From assembly GCA_963841945.1 (NCBI GenBank), contig CAWJFC010000005.1, forward strand, positions 372,001 through 436,000: DNA of 64,000 nt, read 5' to 3'. The notes beneath the pieces are model-generated. The model did no database searches and was not told the origin of the DNA. It saw nothing but the letters and a program-made list of their open reading frames with translations. Position 1 is the stretch's first letter, and every line of letters begins with the position of its first letter. This DNA is from Acidiflorens sp963841945 (GTDB lineage: Bacteria; Acidobacteriota; Terriglobia; Terriglobales; Acidobacteriaceae). Shown in pieces: positions 52,630 to 60,636 of the stretch. Both the position numbers and the translations under genes were made by a program.

Positions 52630-53523
52630 TTACTGCAGTGACGTCCCGGATTCCGAGTCCCGCCGCAGCCGCTTCAGATCCGAGCGTACATCGGCGGCGC
52701 TCTGGTAGCGGAGGTCGCGATCTTTTTCGAGCAGCTTGGTAAGGATGTCTTCGAAATGGGGCGGCAGATCGGGATTCAGCCGCAGCGGCGACGGAGCGGG
52801 ACGATTCAGAATCGCATCAAAAATCACCGCCGAAGTGTCACCGCGAAATGGAATCGTGCCCGTCGCCATCTCGTAGAGCACCGCGCCGAAGGAAAACAAA
52901 TCCGTGCGCGCATCCAGATCCTTGCCCCGCGCCTGCTCCGGCGACATGTACGCTACCGTGCCTACGGTCGAGCCCGGGCTGGTAAGGAAAGGATTGTCGA
53001 CTGTTGCCGCCGAACCAACAGTCGCGGCGGAAAGCACGGATGGCTGTGCGGTCCGTTTGGCAAGGCCGAAGTCGAGAATCTTGGCCTGATTGCGGCTCGT
53101 AACAAAAATGTTGGCGGGCTTGATGTCACGATGGATGATGCCCTTCGCATGGGCGCAGTCGAGGGCATCGGAGATCTGAATGGCGAGATCGAGCAGGCGC
53201 TCCAGTTCCATGGGCTGGGCGTGGATGACGCTCTTCAAGGTCGCGCCTTCGAGCAACTCCATGGCAATGAAATGGCGGCCGCCGTCTTCGCCGACCTCAT
53301 AGATCGTGCATATACCGGGGTGATTGAGCGCGGAGGCGGCGCGGGCCTCGCGCTGAAAACGCTCCAGGGCGGCGGAATCTTTTTCGGTCTCCGGAGGCAG
53401 GAATTTGAGGGCGACGTGGCGGCCAAGGCTCAGGTCTTCCGCCTCGTAAACCACGCCCATTCCACCACCGCCGAGTTGAGACAGAACACGGTAGTGAGAG
53501 ACGGTTTGGCCGATGATTTCCAC
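52630..53523 (-). CDS. Serine/threonine protein kinase, probably the N-terminal part of a split gene
   Basis: A 297-residue eukaryotic-type (PknB-like) kinase domain. It has the Gly-rich loop GGGGMGVVYEAED, the ATP lysine in HVALKFLPPE, catalytic HRDIKPANIF, DFGLAKR, and the activation-segment end TVAYMSPEQARGKDLDARTD. The domain is complete, ending KRLRRDSESGTSLQ. The GTG start at 53523 has AGGAGG five bases upstream. No transmembrane helix remains in this frame; it is found in the next frame together with a TPR domain. As it stands, a soluble kinase would be made. Confidence 0.9.
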   Translation of the reverse strand: MEIIGQTVSHYRVLSQLGGGGMGVVYEAEDLSLGRHVALKFLPPETEKDSAALERFQREARAASALNHPGICTIYEVGEDGGRHFIAMELLEGATLKSVIHAQPMELERLLDLAIQISDALDCAHAKGIIHRDIKPANIFVTSRNQAKILDFGLAKRTAQPSVLSAATVGSAATVDNPFLTSPGSTVGTVAYMSPEQARGKDLDARTDLFSFGAVLYEMATGTIPFRGDTSAVIFDAILNRPAPSPLRLNPDLPPHFEDILTKLLEKDRDLRYQSAADVRSDLKRLRRDSESGTSLQ

Positions 53524-54155
53524 GAGCCTCCTGGGGGTCTTTCGATGTTAGGCGTCAGTGTTCAGACAAGTCAAACCTTCGGCATTGGTCTTTATATACG
53601 ACGTGGAAAGGGCGGAAGTTCATCGCTTCGACGCATGTGTCGGCGGTTGGGCCACCTTCTTTCTCCGGGGTGGCCCGGAGACAAACACAGCAGAATTTTG
53701 TTTGGTTGGATTGCCCAGCCTCTCTTGCGCGACTGGGCTCCGGGAACGATGACCCAAGGAAATATGAGTTCCCTTGATTGCCTTGTTCCTGACCGCGGGC
53801 GAAAAGCCAAATTCCTGGAATTTTCGTTGCGATCCTCCGCAAGCGGTGATGCGAAAAGTTACAGCGCCGGCCAATTCTGTAAGTTGTTGTTTCTGGACGA
53901 GGTGATTGCTAAGTCGCAGTTACGGGCAGTAACTTCCGGAAAATCGGCGATGCGTTTCTCATCAAAACGCTGTTGAGCTTTTCAGCGGAAATTCCTGACG
54001 GCGCGAATCGCCGATCACGCAACACTTCTCTTTTCATCCACTTGAAAGCGTGTGAGGAAATCATTCGGGGACCTGCACAGTTTGGCATGGCGAATGCCTT
54101 AGCAATGGTGGCGAGCGGCCTTAGAAGGCAAGAGCCCTCGAAAACGAGGTGGGTT
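53524..54155. other. Divergent intergenic region, no convincing gene
   Basis: 632 bp between the kinase and the GcvH-like gene. The frame of the GcvH-like gene is open upstream to 53973, but the extension lacks protein-like composition and Shine-Dalgarno. Two cross-strand ORFs of 60-95 codons have no plausible start signals. Confidence 0.4.
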
Positions 54156-54833
54156 ATGACAGTCATCCTGGTTCTCTTCACATTCGTATCTTTCTTACTG
54201 ATCGATCACTTCCACAGCAGAAAAGCGGTTGTCGTGCAGCCCGCGCTGGCGACTGCGGCGGCGAAGACTCCGAAGGCGGTTCGGCCTACTCCTGAGCTGG
54301 TGAATGGATTCCGGGTTCCCGAGAATCTTCGCTATCATCCGGGACACACCTGGGCGCTGACTGAGAGTCCGAGTTTGGTGCGCGTCGGCATGGACGATTT
54401 TGCTTCGAAGCTGATCGGCAAAATTGAGCGCGTAGCGCTGCCGCAACGGGGACAGTGGATCCGCCAGGGACAGAAGATTGCGACGCTCTTCCGCGACGGC
54501 GTGAGCGTGGACATGGTTTCGCCGATCGAGGGCAGCATTGCGGACGTGAATGACAGCCTGGCGACCGACCCGAAACTGGCTTCCAGCGCGCCTTACGGCG
54601 AGGGCTGGCTGGTGACGGTGCAGTCTCCCGATGCCAAGACGAACTTCCGCAACCTGCTGGGTGGCGCACTGGCTCGCTGGTGGACGGAAGAGTCGGCTGG
54701 ACGGTTGCAGAAACGGATGCCGATGTTCGCAGGCGCACTGGCGCAGGACGGCGGCGTAGCGGTCAACAACCTGGCCGAGCAGATTCCGGACAAGGAATGG
54801 GCCGCGGTCGCAAAGGAATTCTTCCTCTCCTAG
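54156..54833 (+). CDS. Membrane-anchored GcvH-like protein lacking the lipoyl lysine
   Basis: The 225-residue product starts at the ATG at 54156 (GAGGT upstream), at the head of a transmembrane helix (MTVILVLFTFVSFLLIDHF). The rest, about residues 50-160, resembles the lipoyl-carrier H protein of glycine cleavage: GHTWALTESPSLVRVGMDDFA, then IERVALPQRGQWIRQGQKI, then SPIEGSIADVND. The lipoylated lysine of canonical GcvH (within VESVKA) is replaced in VSVDMVSPIEGS, so it cannot carry lipoate. The C-terminal 60 residues are helical. It may be an electron-transfer or stability partner of a membrane complex, but that is only a guess. Confidence 0.78.
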   Translation: MTVILVLFTFVSFLLIDHFHSRKAVVVQPALATAAAKTPKAVRPTPELVNGFRVPENLRYHPGHTWALTESPSLVRVGMDDFASKLIGKIERVALPQRGQWIRQGQKIATLFRDGVSVDMVSPIEGSIADVNDSLATDPKLASSAPYGEGWLVTVQSPDAKTNFRNLLGGALARWWTEESAGRLQKRMPMFAGALAQDGGVAVNNLAEQIPDKEWAAVAKEFFLS

Positions 54834-54898
54834 TGAGCGGATAGAGGGCTCGGATTCAAAGGATCGAAGCAAGGCTCTCGCCAAGTAAAAAAGAGCAA

Positions 54899-54938
54899 CC
54901 ACCGCCCAGGGATCATGACCCTGGGCGGTGGTTTTTTT
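54899..54938 (+). terminator. Strong intrinsic terminator after the GcvH-like gene
   Basis: CCACCGCCCAGGG and CCCTGGGCGGTGG form a perfect 13-bp stem with a 7-nt loop, followed by seven T. It lies 66 bp after the stop codon. Confidence 0.95.
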
Positions 54939-55497
54939 GAGTGTCGTTGCTCCCGCAATCGCGCCGCGAATGTATGTACAGATCTGTATTGGACCACCGT
55001 GCCGAAAAATAATTTTTGCGGGCGGCGTTTTGGCTGGGAAATCGGAGGTCGATTGAAGATTTGCCCTTTGTTGGACATTGTCCGCTAGGTCTGGATCCAA
55101 CTTTAACTGAATGGAATCAGGTAGTTGAGCAAGCGGCTGCCGAATCGTGGAAAGGCATAGGCTGTCAAGTGGTCCTGATTCTAAGCAGGTTAGGCTAGGG
55201 GTTGGTGGGCGTGGTGGCCAGGGCTCACAAAAGATGGGGGTTGCGGGCGGCAAGAAATGCGGTGATTTGGGTTTTGTCGTCGAGGTGGGTGAGGTTTTTT
55301 TGCGTTTTCCACTTGGACACCTCATTGGGCCGGATTTAGGTCTGGGTGGACCACCACGCAGATTTCGGGTGATTCAGTCGATCGGAAAAAGGTGAACGTT
55401 CCGTTCGCGCCGCATTCCCTCTTTTGGAGACGCTACTTTTGTGGGATTGTGGAGGGGTTGCGCCGTGAGAAACACTGAGTAACAGCAGAGTGCGTTT
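54939..55497. other. Intergenic region upstream of the tRNA
   Basis: 559 bp. On the minus strand, from about 55308 to 55225, a short reading frame (GTG start, about 31 codons, containing NLTHLDDKTQITAFLAARNP) has protein-like composition and may be the remnant of a gene. A weak promoter (TTGCGC, 16 bp, TAACAG, 55459-55486) is correctly placed for the tRNA. Nothing else was identified. Confidence 0.35.
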
Positions 55498-55586
55498 GGA
55501 GGACGTTGCCAGTGGGTACTGGACGCTATCTGCGAAATAGTCGAGTGGCCTTATCAGCCATTACGGTTCGACTCCGTCGTCCTCCG
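55498..55586 (+). tRNA. Class II allo-tRNA-like (SelC-like) tRNA, anticodon GCG
   Basis: An 89-nt cloverleaf. Acceptor stem of 8 bp (GGAGGACG with CGTCCTCC, perfect), D arm of 5 bp with a 4-nt loop (CCAGT, GGGT, ACTGG), anticodon stem of 5 bp (GCTAT/ATAGT) and loop CTGCGAA with anticodon GCG at 55532-55534 after the invariant U33, variable arm of 6 bp (AGTGGC, CTTATCA, GCCATT), T stem of 4 bp (ACGG/CCGT) with a canonical T loop TTCGACT, and discriminator G73. CCA is not encoded. The 8/4 acceptor/T pairing, long D stem with short loop and long variable arm are features of bacterial tRNA-Sec and of the reported allo-tRNAs, which are mostly served by seryl-tRNA synthetase. A GCG anticodon would read CGC (Arg). 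If serylated it would misread a common codon. Charging is inference. Confidence 0.82.
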
Positions 55587-55588
55587 CA

Positions 55589-55706
55589 CGGCCCTCGACG
55601 ACTTTCAATAAGAAAAGAGGAAGATGCTATAATCGTAGTGTCTCGCAGATAGCGTACCGACTGGCAATTTATAAAGCCCCGCCTGATTAGCGGGGCTTTT
55701 GATTTT
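55589..55706 (+). ncRNA. Trailer or small RNA complementary to the tRNA
   Basis: Two segments downstream of the tRNA are its reverse complement, in the order expected of a fold-back. GGCCCTCGAC at 55589-55598 can pair with the start of the variable arm (55540-55550, one bulge). TCGCAGATAGCG and TACC (55643-55658) and ACTGGCAA (55660-55667) can pair with the anticodon loop, anticodon stem and D arm (55506-55535), with one bulge and one mismatch. Between them lies TATAAT (55628-55633), a possible -10 box for a separate RNA of about 65 nt ending at the terminator at 55674-55706. It could be a pre-tRNA trailer, an antisense RNA, or the remains of an inverted duplication. Confidence 0.4.
55674..55706 (+). 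terminator. Intrinsic terminator after the tRNA region, possibly bidirectional
   Basis: AAGCCCCGC and GCGGGGCTT (9 bp) with loop CTGATTA, followed by TTTTGATTTT on the plus strand. On the minus strand the T-run is weaker, but it could also end the metzincin transcript, whose stop codon is at 55776. Confidence 0.88.
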
Positions 55707-55775
55707 GCGGCCACAGAGCGCGAGCGGTCTGCCGCCCACATTGTGGTCGCACATACGAACGGCTGGGCTACCCGC

Positions 55776-58052
55776 CTATCTGCTCTTGCGAACCGGCACT
55801 CTTTCGGTGTTGAGAGATACGACTTGATCATGCTCGCCGGTTGCCGTGTAGACCGCGACTACATCGAGTCCGACGCCGCTCTCGATGACGGCGAAGCCAT
55901 CGATGAAGCCGGGTTTGGGCCCGAGGAGTTCGCGGATCTGGGCGCAACCTAGGGAAATGGCCGCGTCCGGACCGAGTTTGATCTCTGCGAAACGAGAGAT
56001 CACGCCGGGCTTGCCGTCAGCCTGCGTCGAAGCGAACTTGACGCGTATGGAGACGGCGTTGTGGGTCGGGTTATGCACGTTGATGGCGGTGTGGTAGTTT
56101 CCGTCCGCGACTTCCCTCGCCGCGACTTCCCTGCCCGTGCCTTCCCTCGCCGTGCCTTCCCGTGTGCGAATCTCGTCCGCCCGGCCGCAGAGGAACTTGG
56201 CGGCATATTCGAGGCCGGAGGACAAATGGCTCTTGCCCTGGCGGTCTCCAGCGAACTGGTAGTAGAGGGTGGAGGTTACGGGACCGACGACGTATTGCTT
56301 GCTGGCCGGGTCCCAGTGCTTGGCGACTGGATCGACGAATTTTGCGATCACATAGACGGTTGCGGACGGGAAAGGATCGGTTTGCGAGCCTGCGCAGATC
56401 GGGCCTTCATAATCGAGCGGGTGGGATGAATCGTTCGGTCCAGCCGCATTGATTTTTTGATTTGGATTTCTGCGAGGAACGATTGGAACGCCCTGGCTGC
56501 AGTCGTATACGCCCGACTGGCCGACGAGATAGGTTTCCTTGATGTGGGGCTCCTGGGTGAGTTTGGCCACGGTGCAAGTCGCCCCCCGCTCAAGCTCGGC
56601 GCCGGCGCATTTGGTAACACTCCAGGGATTGATAGGTAGCTTGTCGTAGGTCATGGGGCGTCCGTCGCCGACCATGGAATTGATCGAGGCCAGGCGCGGC
56701 AACTGGTAGATCTCCGCACTTTCCAGGCGCAGGCCCTGCGGGGGGAAGAAATGAAGTTGCAGGGAGTCGCCAGCCGAATCCACACTGCCTGCATCGTAGC
56801 CCGCGAGTCGGGGATGCAAGGCCAGCGCATTCGAACTGGAATCGAAGAGGGTGACATCCTGGATGATGATGGGGTCGGGCGTATCAAAATCGACGCCCAT
56901 GAAGGTGGCACCGATGTGAAACTGAACTCCGCCGCCGACGACGCCGGGCGATGGATCGCTCCATGCCGGGTTCGACGAAGACCAGGTAATGGTGAACTTG
57001 TTGTAAGTCGTGCCCTGGAAAACGGCGGTGCCGGATGGGCCGCTGACGGTCGGATTCAGCCACGGGCTCTGATTGCCGTTGTAGAACCAGGAGATGGTGA
57101 TCGAGGAGAGCGTGCTCAGAAAGTCGATGGCGAGGCTGGAGCCGCTCTGGGAGTTGGGATTCACGAGCGTCCAGTTGTGCATGGTCTCGACCGATAGACC
57201 GACGTTGGTTGCCAGCAGGCCATAGGTCCGATTGCTGAAGTGACGCCGGTAGTCTGCGCGCTGTGATGCGGTCAGGTTGTAGCCGGCGGGCATCAAGTGC
57301 TGATAGTAGGGATCTTCTCCAGGGGTAGGTGTTGGGCCGGCCTGACTGTCGTCGCAGTCTGGCGATGCGGGGCAAGGAGGCGGATCATCGTCGGTATGAG
57401 CCAGACCAAAGGTGTGACCGGCCTCATGGGCAGCGGTGCCGCCAATGGCCTGAGCCCAGTGTTCGAGAGTGTTGTTAGAACCAGTCAGAGCGCCGCTGGT
57501 GCAGCCGGAACCACCGTCGGGCGGGCCGCCTCCGCCTTCACAGGAAGTGTAGGTGCCGGCCCAGACGCGGGCAAAATCCACGGCGATGGCGTTGCCGATG
57601 TCCACCTCCTGCGCCTCGCCCCAGGTGGTACCGTTGCTGTCGTCACCGATGCCGACGGTCACGCGCTGCGCGGGCGGACTGGAGAATGTTGCGGGATTAG
57701 TGGTTGTCGTCAGCACTTGGACGTTGAATTCGCAGTAATCGTCGGCCACGACGTTCTGGATCGCGTCGATTAACTGAGTGGTCGTCCCGATGCCTGAAGT
57801 CAACGCACTCACGTCGAAGGCTGCCAGGGGACTTACATTGGCGTCATAGTTTGGGAAGGTGGAATCGGCGGTGGTTGGAAAGTACAGATAGAGGTAGTTA
57901 TTCTTGGCTGCGTTGATGCCCGGATCTTCAGTCGGACATGTTTGGGCATGGGCAGGTACTGTCATCGCCAACGCGCATAACATGAGGGTAAGACGAGCGG
58001 CAACAATTTTTGCAACACATTCGTTTTTCGACGATCTCTCTCCAATAGACAT
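55776..58052 (-). CDS. Secreted matrixin-like (metzincin) metalloprotease
   Basis: The 758-residue product begins with a signal peptide (hydrophobic LTLMLCALAMTVPAHA, cleavage near residue 36) after a GAGGAGG ribosome-binding site. The zinc motif HEAGHTFGLAH (H209, E210, H213, H219) is the extended HExxHxxGxxH signature of metzincins. Several cysteines flank the motif (TYTSCEGGGG, GSGCTSG). Downstream are beta-rich domains (about 280-400 and 400-620) and a C-terminal domain with NYHTAINVHNPTHNAVSIRVKF, a common Acidobacteriota module. A linker of REGTA-type pentapeptides (about 635-655) joins them. It presumably degrades external protein, though the substrate is unknown. Confidence 0.85.
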   Translation of the reverse strand: MSIGERSSKNECVAKIVAARLTLMLCALAMTVPAHAQTCPTEDPGINAAKNNYLYLYFPTTADSTFPNYDANVSPLAAFDVSALTSGIGTTTQLIDAIQNVVADDYCEFNVQVLTTTTNPATFSSPPAQRVTVGIGDDSNGTTWGEAQEVDIGNAIAVDFARVWAGTYTSCEGGGGPPDGGSGCTSGALTGSNNTLEHWAQAIGGTAAHEAGHTFGLAHTDDDPPPCPASPDCDDSQAGPTPTPGEDPYYQHLMPAGYNLTASQRADYRRHFSNRTYGLLATNVGLSVETMHNWTLVNPNSQSGSSLAIDFLSTLSSITISWFYNGNQSPWLNPTVSGPSGTAVFQGTTYNKFTITWSSSNPAWSDPSPGVVGGGVQFHIGATFMGVDFDTPDPIIIQDVTLFDSSSNALALHPRLAGYDAGSVDSAGDSLQLHFFPPQGLRLESAEIYQLPRLASINSMVGDGRPMTYDKLPINPWSVTKCAGAELERGATCTVAKLTQEPHIKETYLVGQSGVYDCSQGVPIVPRRNPNQKINAAGPNDSSHPLDYEGPICAGSQTDPFPSATVYVIAKFVDPVAKHWDPASKQYVVGPVTSTLYYQFAGDRQGKSHLSSGLEYAAKFLCGRADEIRTREGTAREGTGREVAAREVADGNYHTAINVHNPTHNAVSIRVKFASTQADGKPGVISRFAEIKLGPDAAISLGCAQIRELLGPKPGFIDGFAVIESGVGLDVVAVYTATGEHDQVVSLNTERVPVRKSR
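56107..56166. repeat. Phased 15-bp repeat inside the metzincin gene
   Basis: Four 15-bp units (GCGACTTCCCTCGCC and variants, 2-4 differences each) encode the pentapeptides REGTA, REGTG, REVAA, REVAD. Confidence 0.85.
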
Positions 58053-58222
58053 TGTTAAGCCTCCTCAACGGAAGAACTCTGCGCGAAGGAATCACCCCAG
58101 CGAACGGTGCTGTGATTTATCGCACCTCTTGCTGATAGTGAATTGTGGGGTGCTTCCGTTTCGTCGATTCGGCGGATTGAGACGGAGAACGGCGCGAAAT
58201 TAGCGTAGGGATGTGTTTGGAC

Positions 58223-59539
58223 TTACTGCGGGAGGCGATGACCTCGGGTTTCTGCCCCGAAGGGGATTAGTAAGAGGCCGACGACGAAGGCGATGGCGGT
58301 TAGTGCTACTGGCGTGCCGATTGATCCGAAGTGTTTGACTCCGACGCCCACCAGAAATGTGATTCCTGCTCCGCCGAAACGGGCGAAGGAGGTGGCGAAG
58401 GCGAAGGCGCTGGCTCGACAGCTGGTGGGATATTGCTCAGGCAACCAGAGAGTGTAGACGGCGAAGTTGGCACCGCCTAATCCGAGGAAAAAGAGACAGA
58501 CGAAGAACCAGGGCAAGGCGGACGGTCCGAGGTAGAAGACTTTGCCGAAGGTGACGGCGATGAAGACCGCCATGAGGGCGAAGAAGAAGGCGAGAGTGGC
58601 GCGGCGCCCGATGCGTTCGGCGAGCCAGGGCATGAGGAGGCATCCGATGATGGTGGCGGCGGAGACGAGCATGATGCCGAAAGTTTTGAGGTGCTCGACC
58701 TGGAGGGTGGAGCGTCCGGCGGCTTCGGCGAGCGCGGTGATGGCGGTGGGGACGTAGACGGTGCCGGCCCAGAGTCCGCAGATGGAAGCGAGCATGAAGA
58801 GACAATTGAGAACGGTGCGCCCGGCCCAGCGGCGAGAAAAGATCGTGCCGAGTGGACGCCAGATCGCCCAGGTGTGAACGACGTTTCCACTTTCGAGCCA
58901 GCGGGCGGGCTCGCTGACGCCGCGACGGATCCAGGCGAGGAGAAGAGCGGGAACGCCCCCGACGGCGAACATGGCGCGCCATCCGAAGGGAGCGCCGATG
59001 AGATAGTTGGCGAGGGCGGCGAGGAAAAATCCGACATAGTAGCCGGTGTGCATGAAACCTGCGCCAGCGATGCGGCGATGCTCGGGCCACTCTTCGGCGA
59101 CGAAAGTGCCGCCCATGGCCCACTCTCCGCCGATGCCGATGCCGGCGAGGAAGCGAAGAGTGGCGAGCTGCCAGACGTGAGTGACGAACGCGCTCAGGAA
59201 GGTGAAGACGGAATACCAGACGATGGTGAGCATGAGGGTGCGGACGCGGCCGAACTTGTCGCCGATGGGGCCCCAGAGAAAGGCCATGCCCCATCCGACT
59301 AAGAAGAGAGCGAAGAGGAGGCCCCCGTAGTAGCCGACGTTGGCTTTGGTAGCGGCGATGCCGTCGCGCGGCAGGAGTTCGCGAAGCGAGGGGACGAGTA
59401 CGAGAGCGTAGATGAGGGAGTCCATGCCGTCGAGGGTCCAACCGCCCCATGCGGCCCAGAAACCGCGGACCTGATTGGAGGACAGAGAGCGGTTGGGTTG
59501 AGGGGACTCGGGCGGGGCGTTGCGGGCCAGACTCGCCAT
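58223..59539 (-). CDS. Major facilitator superfamily transporter
   Basis: A 438-residue inner-membrane transporter with 12 predicted helices. The first helix GFWAAWGGWTLDGMDSLIYAL contains the D of the metabolite:H+ symporter (SHS/AAHS) families, and the loop motif GPIGDKFGRVRTLMLTI between helices 2 and 3 is the MFS signature. Helix 4-5 has the FLAGIGIGGEWAMGGTFVAEEWP motif of the sialic-acid/aromatic-acid symporter type. It is probably a proton-coupled symporter of an organic acid or sugar acid, but the substrate is not evident. It lies alone after the mrp terminator. Confidence 0.9.
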   Translation of the reverse strand: MASLARNAPPESPQPNRSLSSNQVRGFWAAWGGWTLDGMDSLIYALVLVPSLRELLPRDGIAATKANVGYYGGLLFALFLVGWGMAFLWGPIGDKFGRVRTLMLTIVWYSVFTFLSAFVTHVWQLATLRFLAGIGIGGEWAMGGTFVAEEWPEHRRIAGAGFMHTGYYVGFFLAALANYLIGAPFGWRAMFAVGGVPALLLAWIRRGVSEPARWLESGNVVHTWAIWRPLGTIFSRRWAGRTVLNCLFMLASICGLWAGTVYVPTAITALAEAAGRSTLQVEHLKTFGIMLVSAATIIGCLLMPWLAERIGRRATLAFFFALMAVFIAVTFGKVFYLGPSALPWFFVCLFFLGLGGANFAVYTLWLPEQYPTSCRASAFAFATSFARFGGAGITFLVGVGVKHFGSIGTPVALTAIAFVVGLLLIPFGAETRGHRLPQ

Positions 59540-59583
59540 GGTGCGGAAGAATATAGCACGGGGATGGGCACGACAGGCGAGTT

Positions 59584-59630
59584 AAAAAACCCCACTCTAG
59601 CGTCGCAAGAATACTCGACGGAGAGTGGGG
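59584..59630 (-). terminator. Intrinsic terminator of mrp
   Basis: On the minus strand CCCCACTCT and AGAGTGGGG form a 9-bp stem with a 23-nt loop, followed by six T, 22 bp after the mrp stop codon. Confidence 0.8.
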
Positions 59631-59651
59631 CACCTTCTGGTTATTTTCGAC

Positions 59652-60497
59652 TCACTGAATCTGAATTACGTTGTCCACCGCGGTCGACTTGATCTTTTCG
59701 ACTCGCGTTATTACTTTGCGGGCGAAGTTGAAGAGGGATTTCGCGCTCGGTGAGTCCTCGCCTTTCAGAACCGCGGGTTGGCCGCTGTCGCCGGAGCGGC
59801 GGATTTCGGGGTCGAGTTCGATGCTGCCGAGGAAGGCGGCGTCGAATTGCTTGGCAGTTTTTTCAGCTCCGCCTTTGGAGAAGATGTCGATTTCGTGATT
59901 GCAATGCGGGCAGATGAAGTAACTCATGTTTTCGACGATACCTACGATGTCGACTTTCATCTGGCGGAACATTTCGATGGCTTTGCGCGCGTCTTGCAGG
60001 GCTACGTCGGAGGGCGTGGAGACTACGATGGCGCCGGTTAGCGGGACGGTTTGAATCAGCGAGAGAGCGACGTCGCCGGTGCCGGGAGGCAGGTCGATGA
60101 TGAGGTAGTCGAGTTGGCCCCAGTCGACTGAGCCGATGAACTGGCGAATGATGGAGTGGAGCATGGGGCCGCGCCAGATGAGCGGCTTGTCGCCGGGATT
60201 GAGGAAGCCTACCGAAATTACTTTAAGGCCGTGGGCGCTGATGGGGACGATCTGGCCTTCGCCTTGAACTTTGGGCTGCTCGTTGGTGCCGAGCATGAGC
60301 GGGACGTTAGGGCCGTAGACGTCTCCGTCGAGGAGGCCGACGCGGTTGCCCATTTGGCTGAGCGCGAGAGCGAGATTGACGGCCAGCGTGGTTTTGCCGA
60401 CTCCACCTTTGCCGGAGCCGACGGCGATGATGGCGCCGACGCCAGGAAGAGGTTGCGGGGTGGGCATTTGCTGGCCGGGATGGGAATGAGAGCTCAC
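59652..60497 (-). CDS. Mrp/NBP35 family Fe-S cluster carrier ATPase, short form
   Basis: A 281-residue cytosolic P-loop ATPase that carries [4Fe-4S] clusters to apoproteins. It has the deviant Walker A GSGKGGVGKTTLAVNLA near residue 27, DGDVYGPNVP, DYLIIDLPPGTGDVALSL, and the cluster-binding CPHC pair in MSYFICPHCNHEIDIF. The N-terminal MIP18/DUF59 domain found in many Mrp proteins is missing, so it is the short ApbC form. The GTG start at 60497 has AAGGA seven bases upstream. The leader contains the 15-bp repeats at 60531-60636. Confidence 0.93.
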   Translation of the reverse strand: MSSHSHPGQQMPTPQPLPGVGAIIAVGSGKGGVGKTTLAVNLALALSQMGNRVGLLDGDVYGPNVPLMLGTNEQPKVQGEGQIVPISAHGLKVISVGFLNPGDKPLIWRGPMLHSIIRQFIGSVDWGQLDYLIIDLPPGTGDVALSLIQTVPLTGAIVVSTPSDVALQDARKAIEMFRQMKVDIVGIVENMSYFICPHCNHEIDIFSKGGAEKTAKQFDAAFLGSIELDPEIRRSGDSGQPAVLKGEDSPSAKSLFNFARKVITRVEKIKSTAVDNVIQIQ

Positions 60498-60530
60498 TCG
60501 GAATCCTTTCGAGAAGCAGGGCCGTTTTTC

Positions 60531-60636
60531 CGCCGATCTTTGTTTAGCCGATCTTTTGTCAGCCGATCTTGTTGTCAGCCGATCTTTGCTCAGCCGATCT
60601 TTGCTTAGCCGATCTTTGTTTAGCCGATCTTTTGAT
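60531..60636. repeat. Phased 15-bp direct repeat (AGCCGATCTTTTGTC) in the mrp leader
   Basis: Seven consecutive units with the common core GCCGATCTTTTGTC; six are 15 bp and one is 16 bp. They begin 34 bp upstream of the mrp start. The rest of the 478-bp spacer (60637-60926) shows no gene; a 75-codon ORF at 60783 has no plausible start signal. Confidence 0.9.

Noticed and set aside
53973..54155. N-terminal extension of the GcvH-like gene
   Set aside because: It needs a TTG start without Shine-Dalgarno, and its composition is unlike protein; the ATG at 54156 starts a membrane helix and has GAGGT upstream.
54195..55325. 376-codon ORF on the minus strand
   Set aside because: It runs antisense to the GcvH-like gene and through a strong terminator, with no protein family similarity.
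55498..55586. Ordinary selenocysteine tRNA (selC)
   Set aside because: The anticodon is GCG, not TCA, and no selA/selB or in-frame TGA gene is seen. Only the architecture is shared.
60531..60636. Possible CRISPR array or origin-type iterons
   Set aside because: No spacers and no replication initiator gene nearby; the units abut the mrp start and match another leader array.
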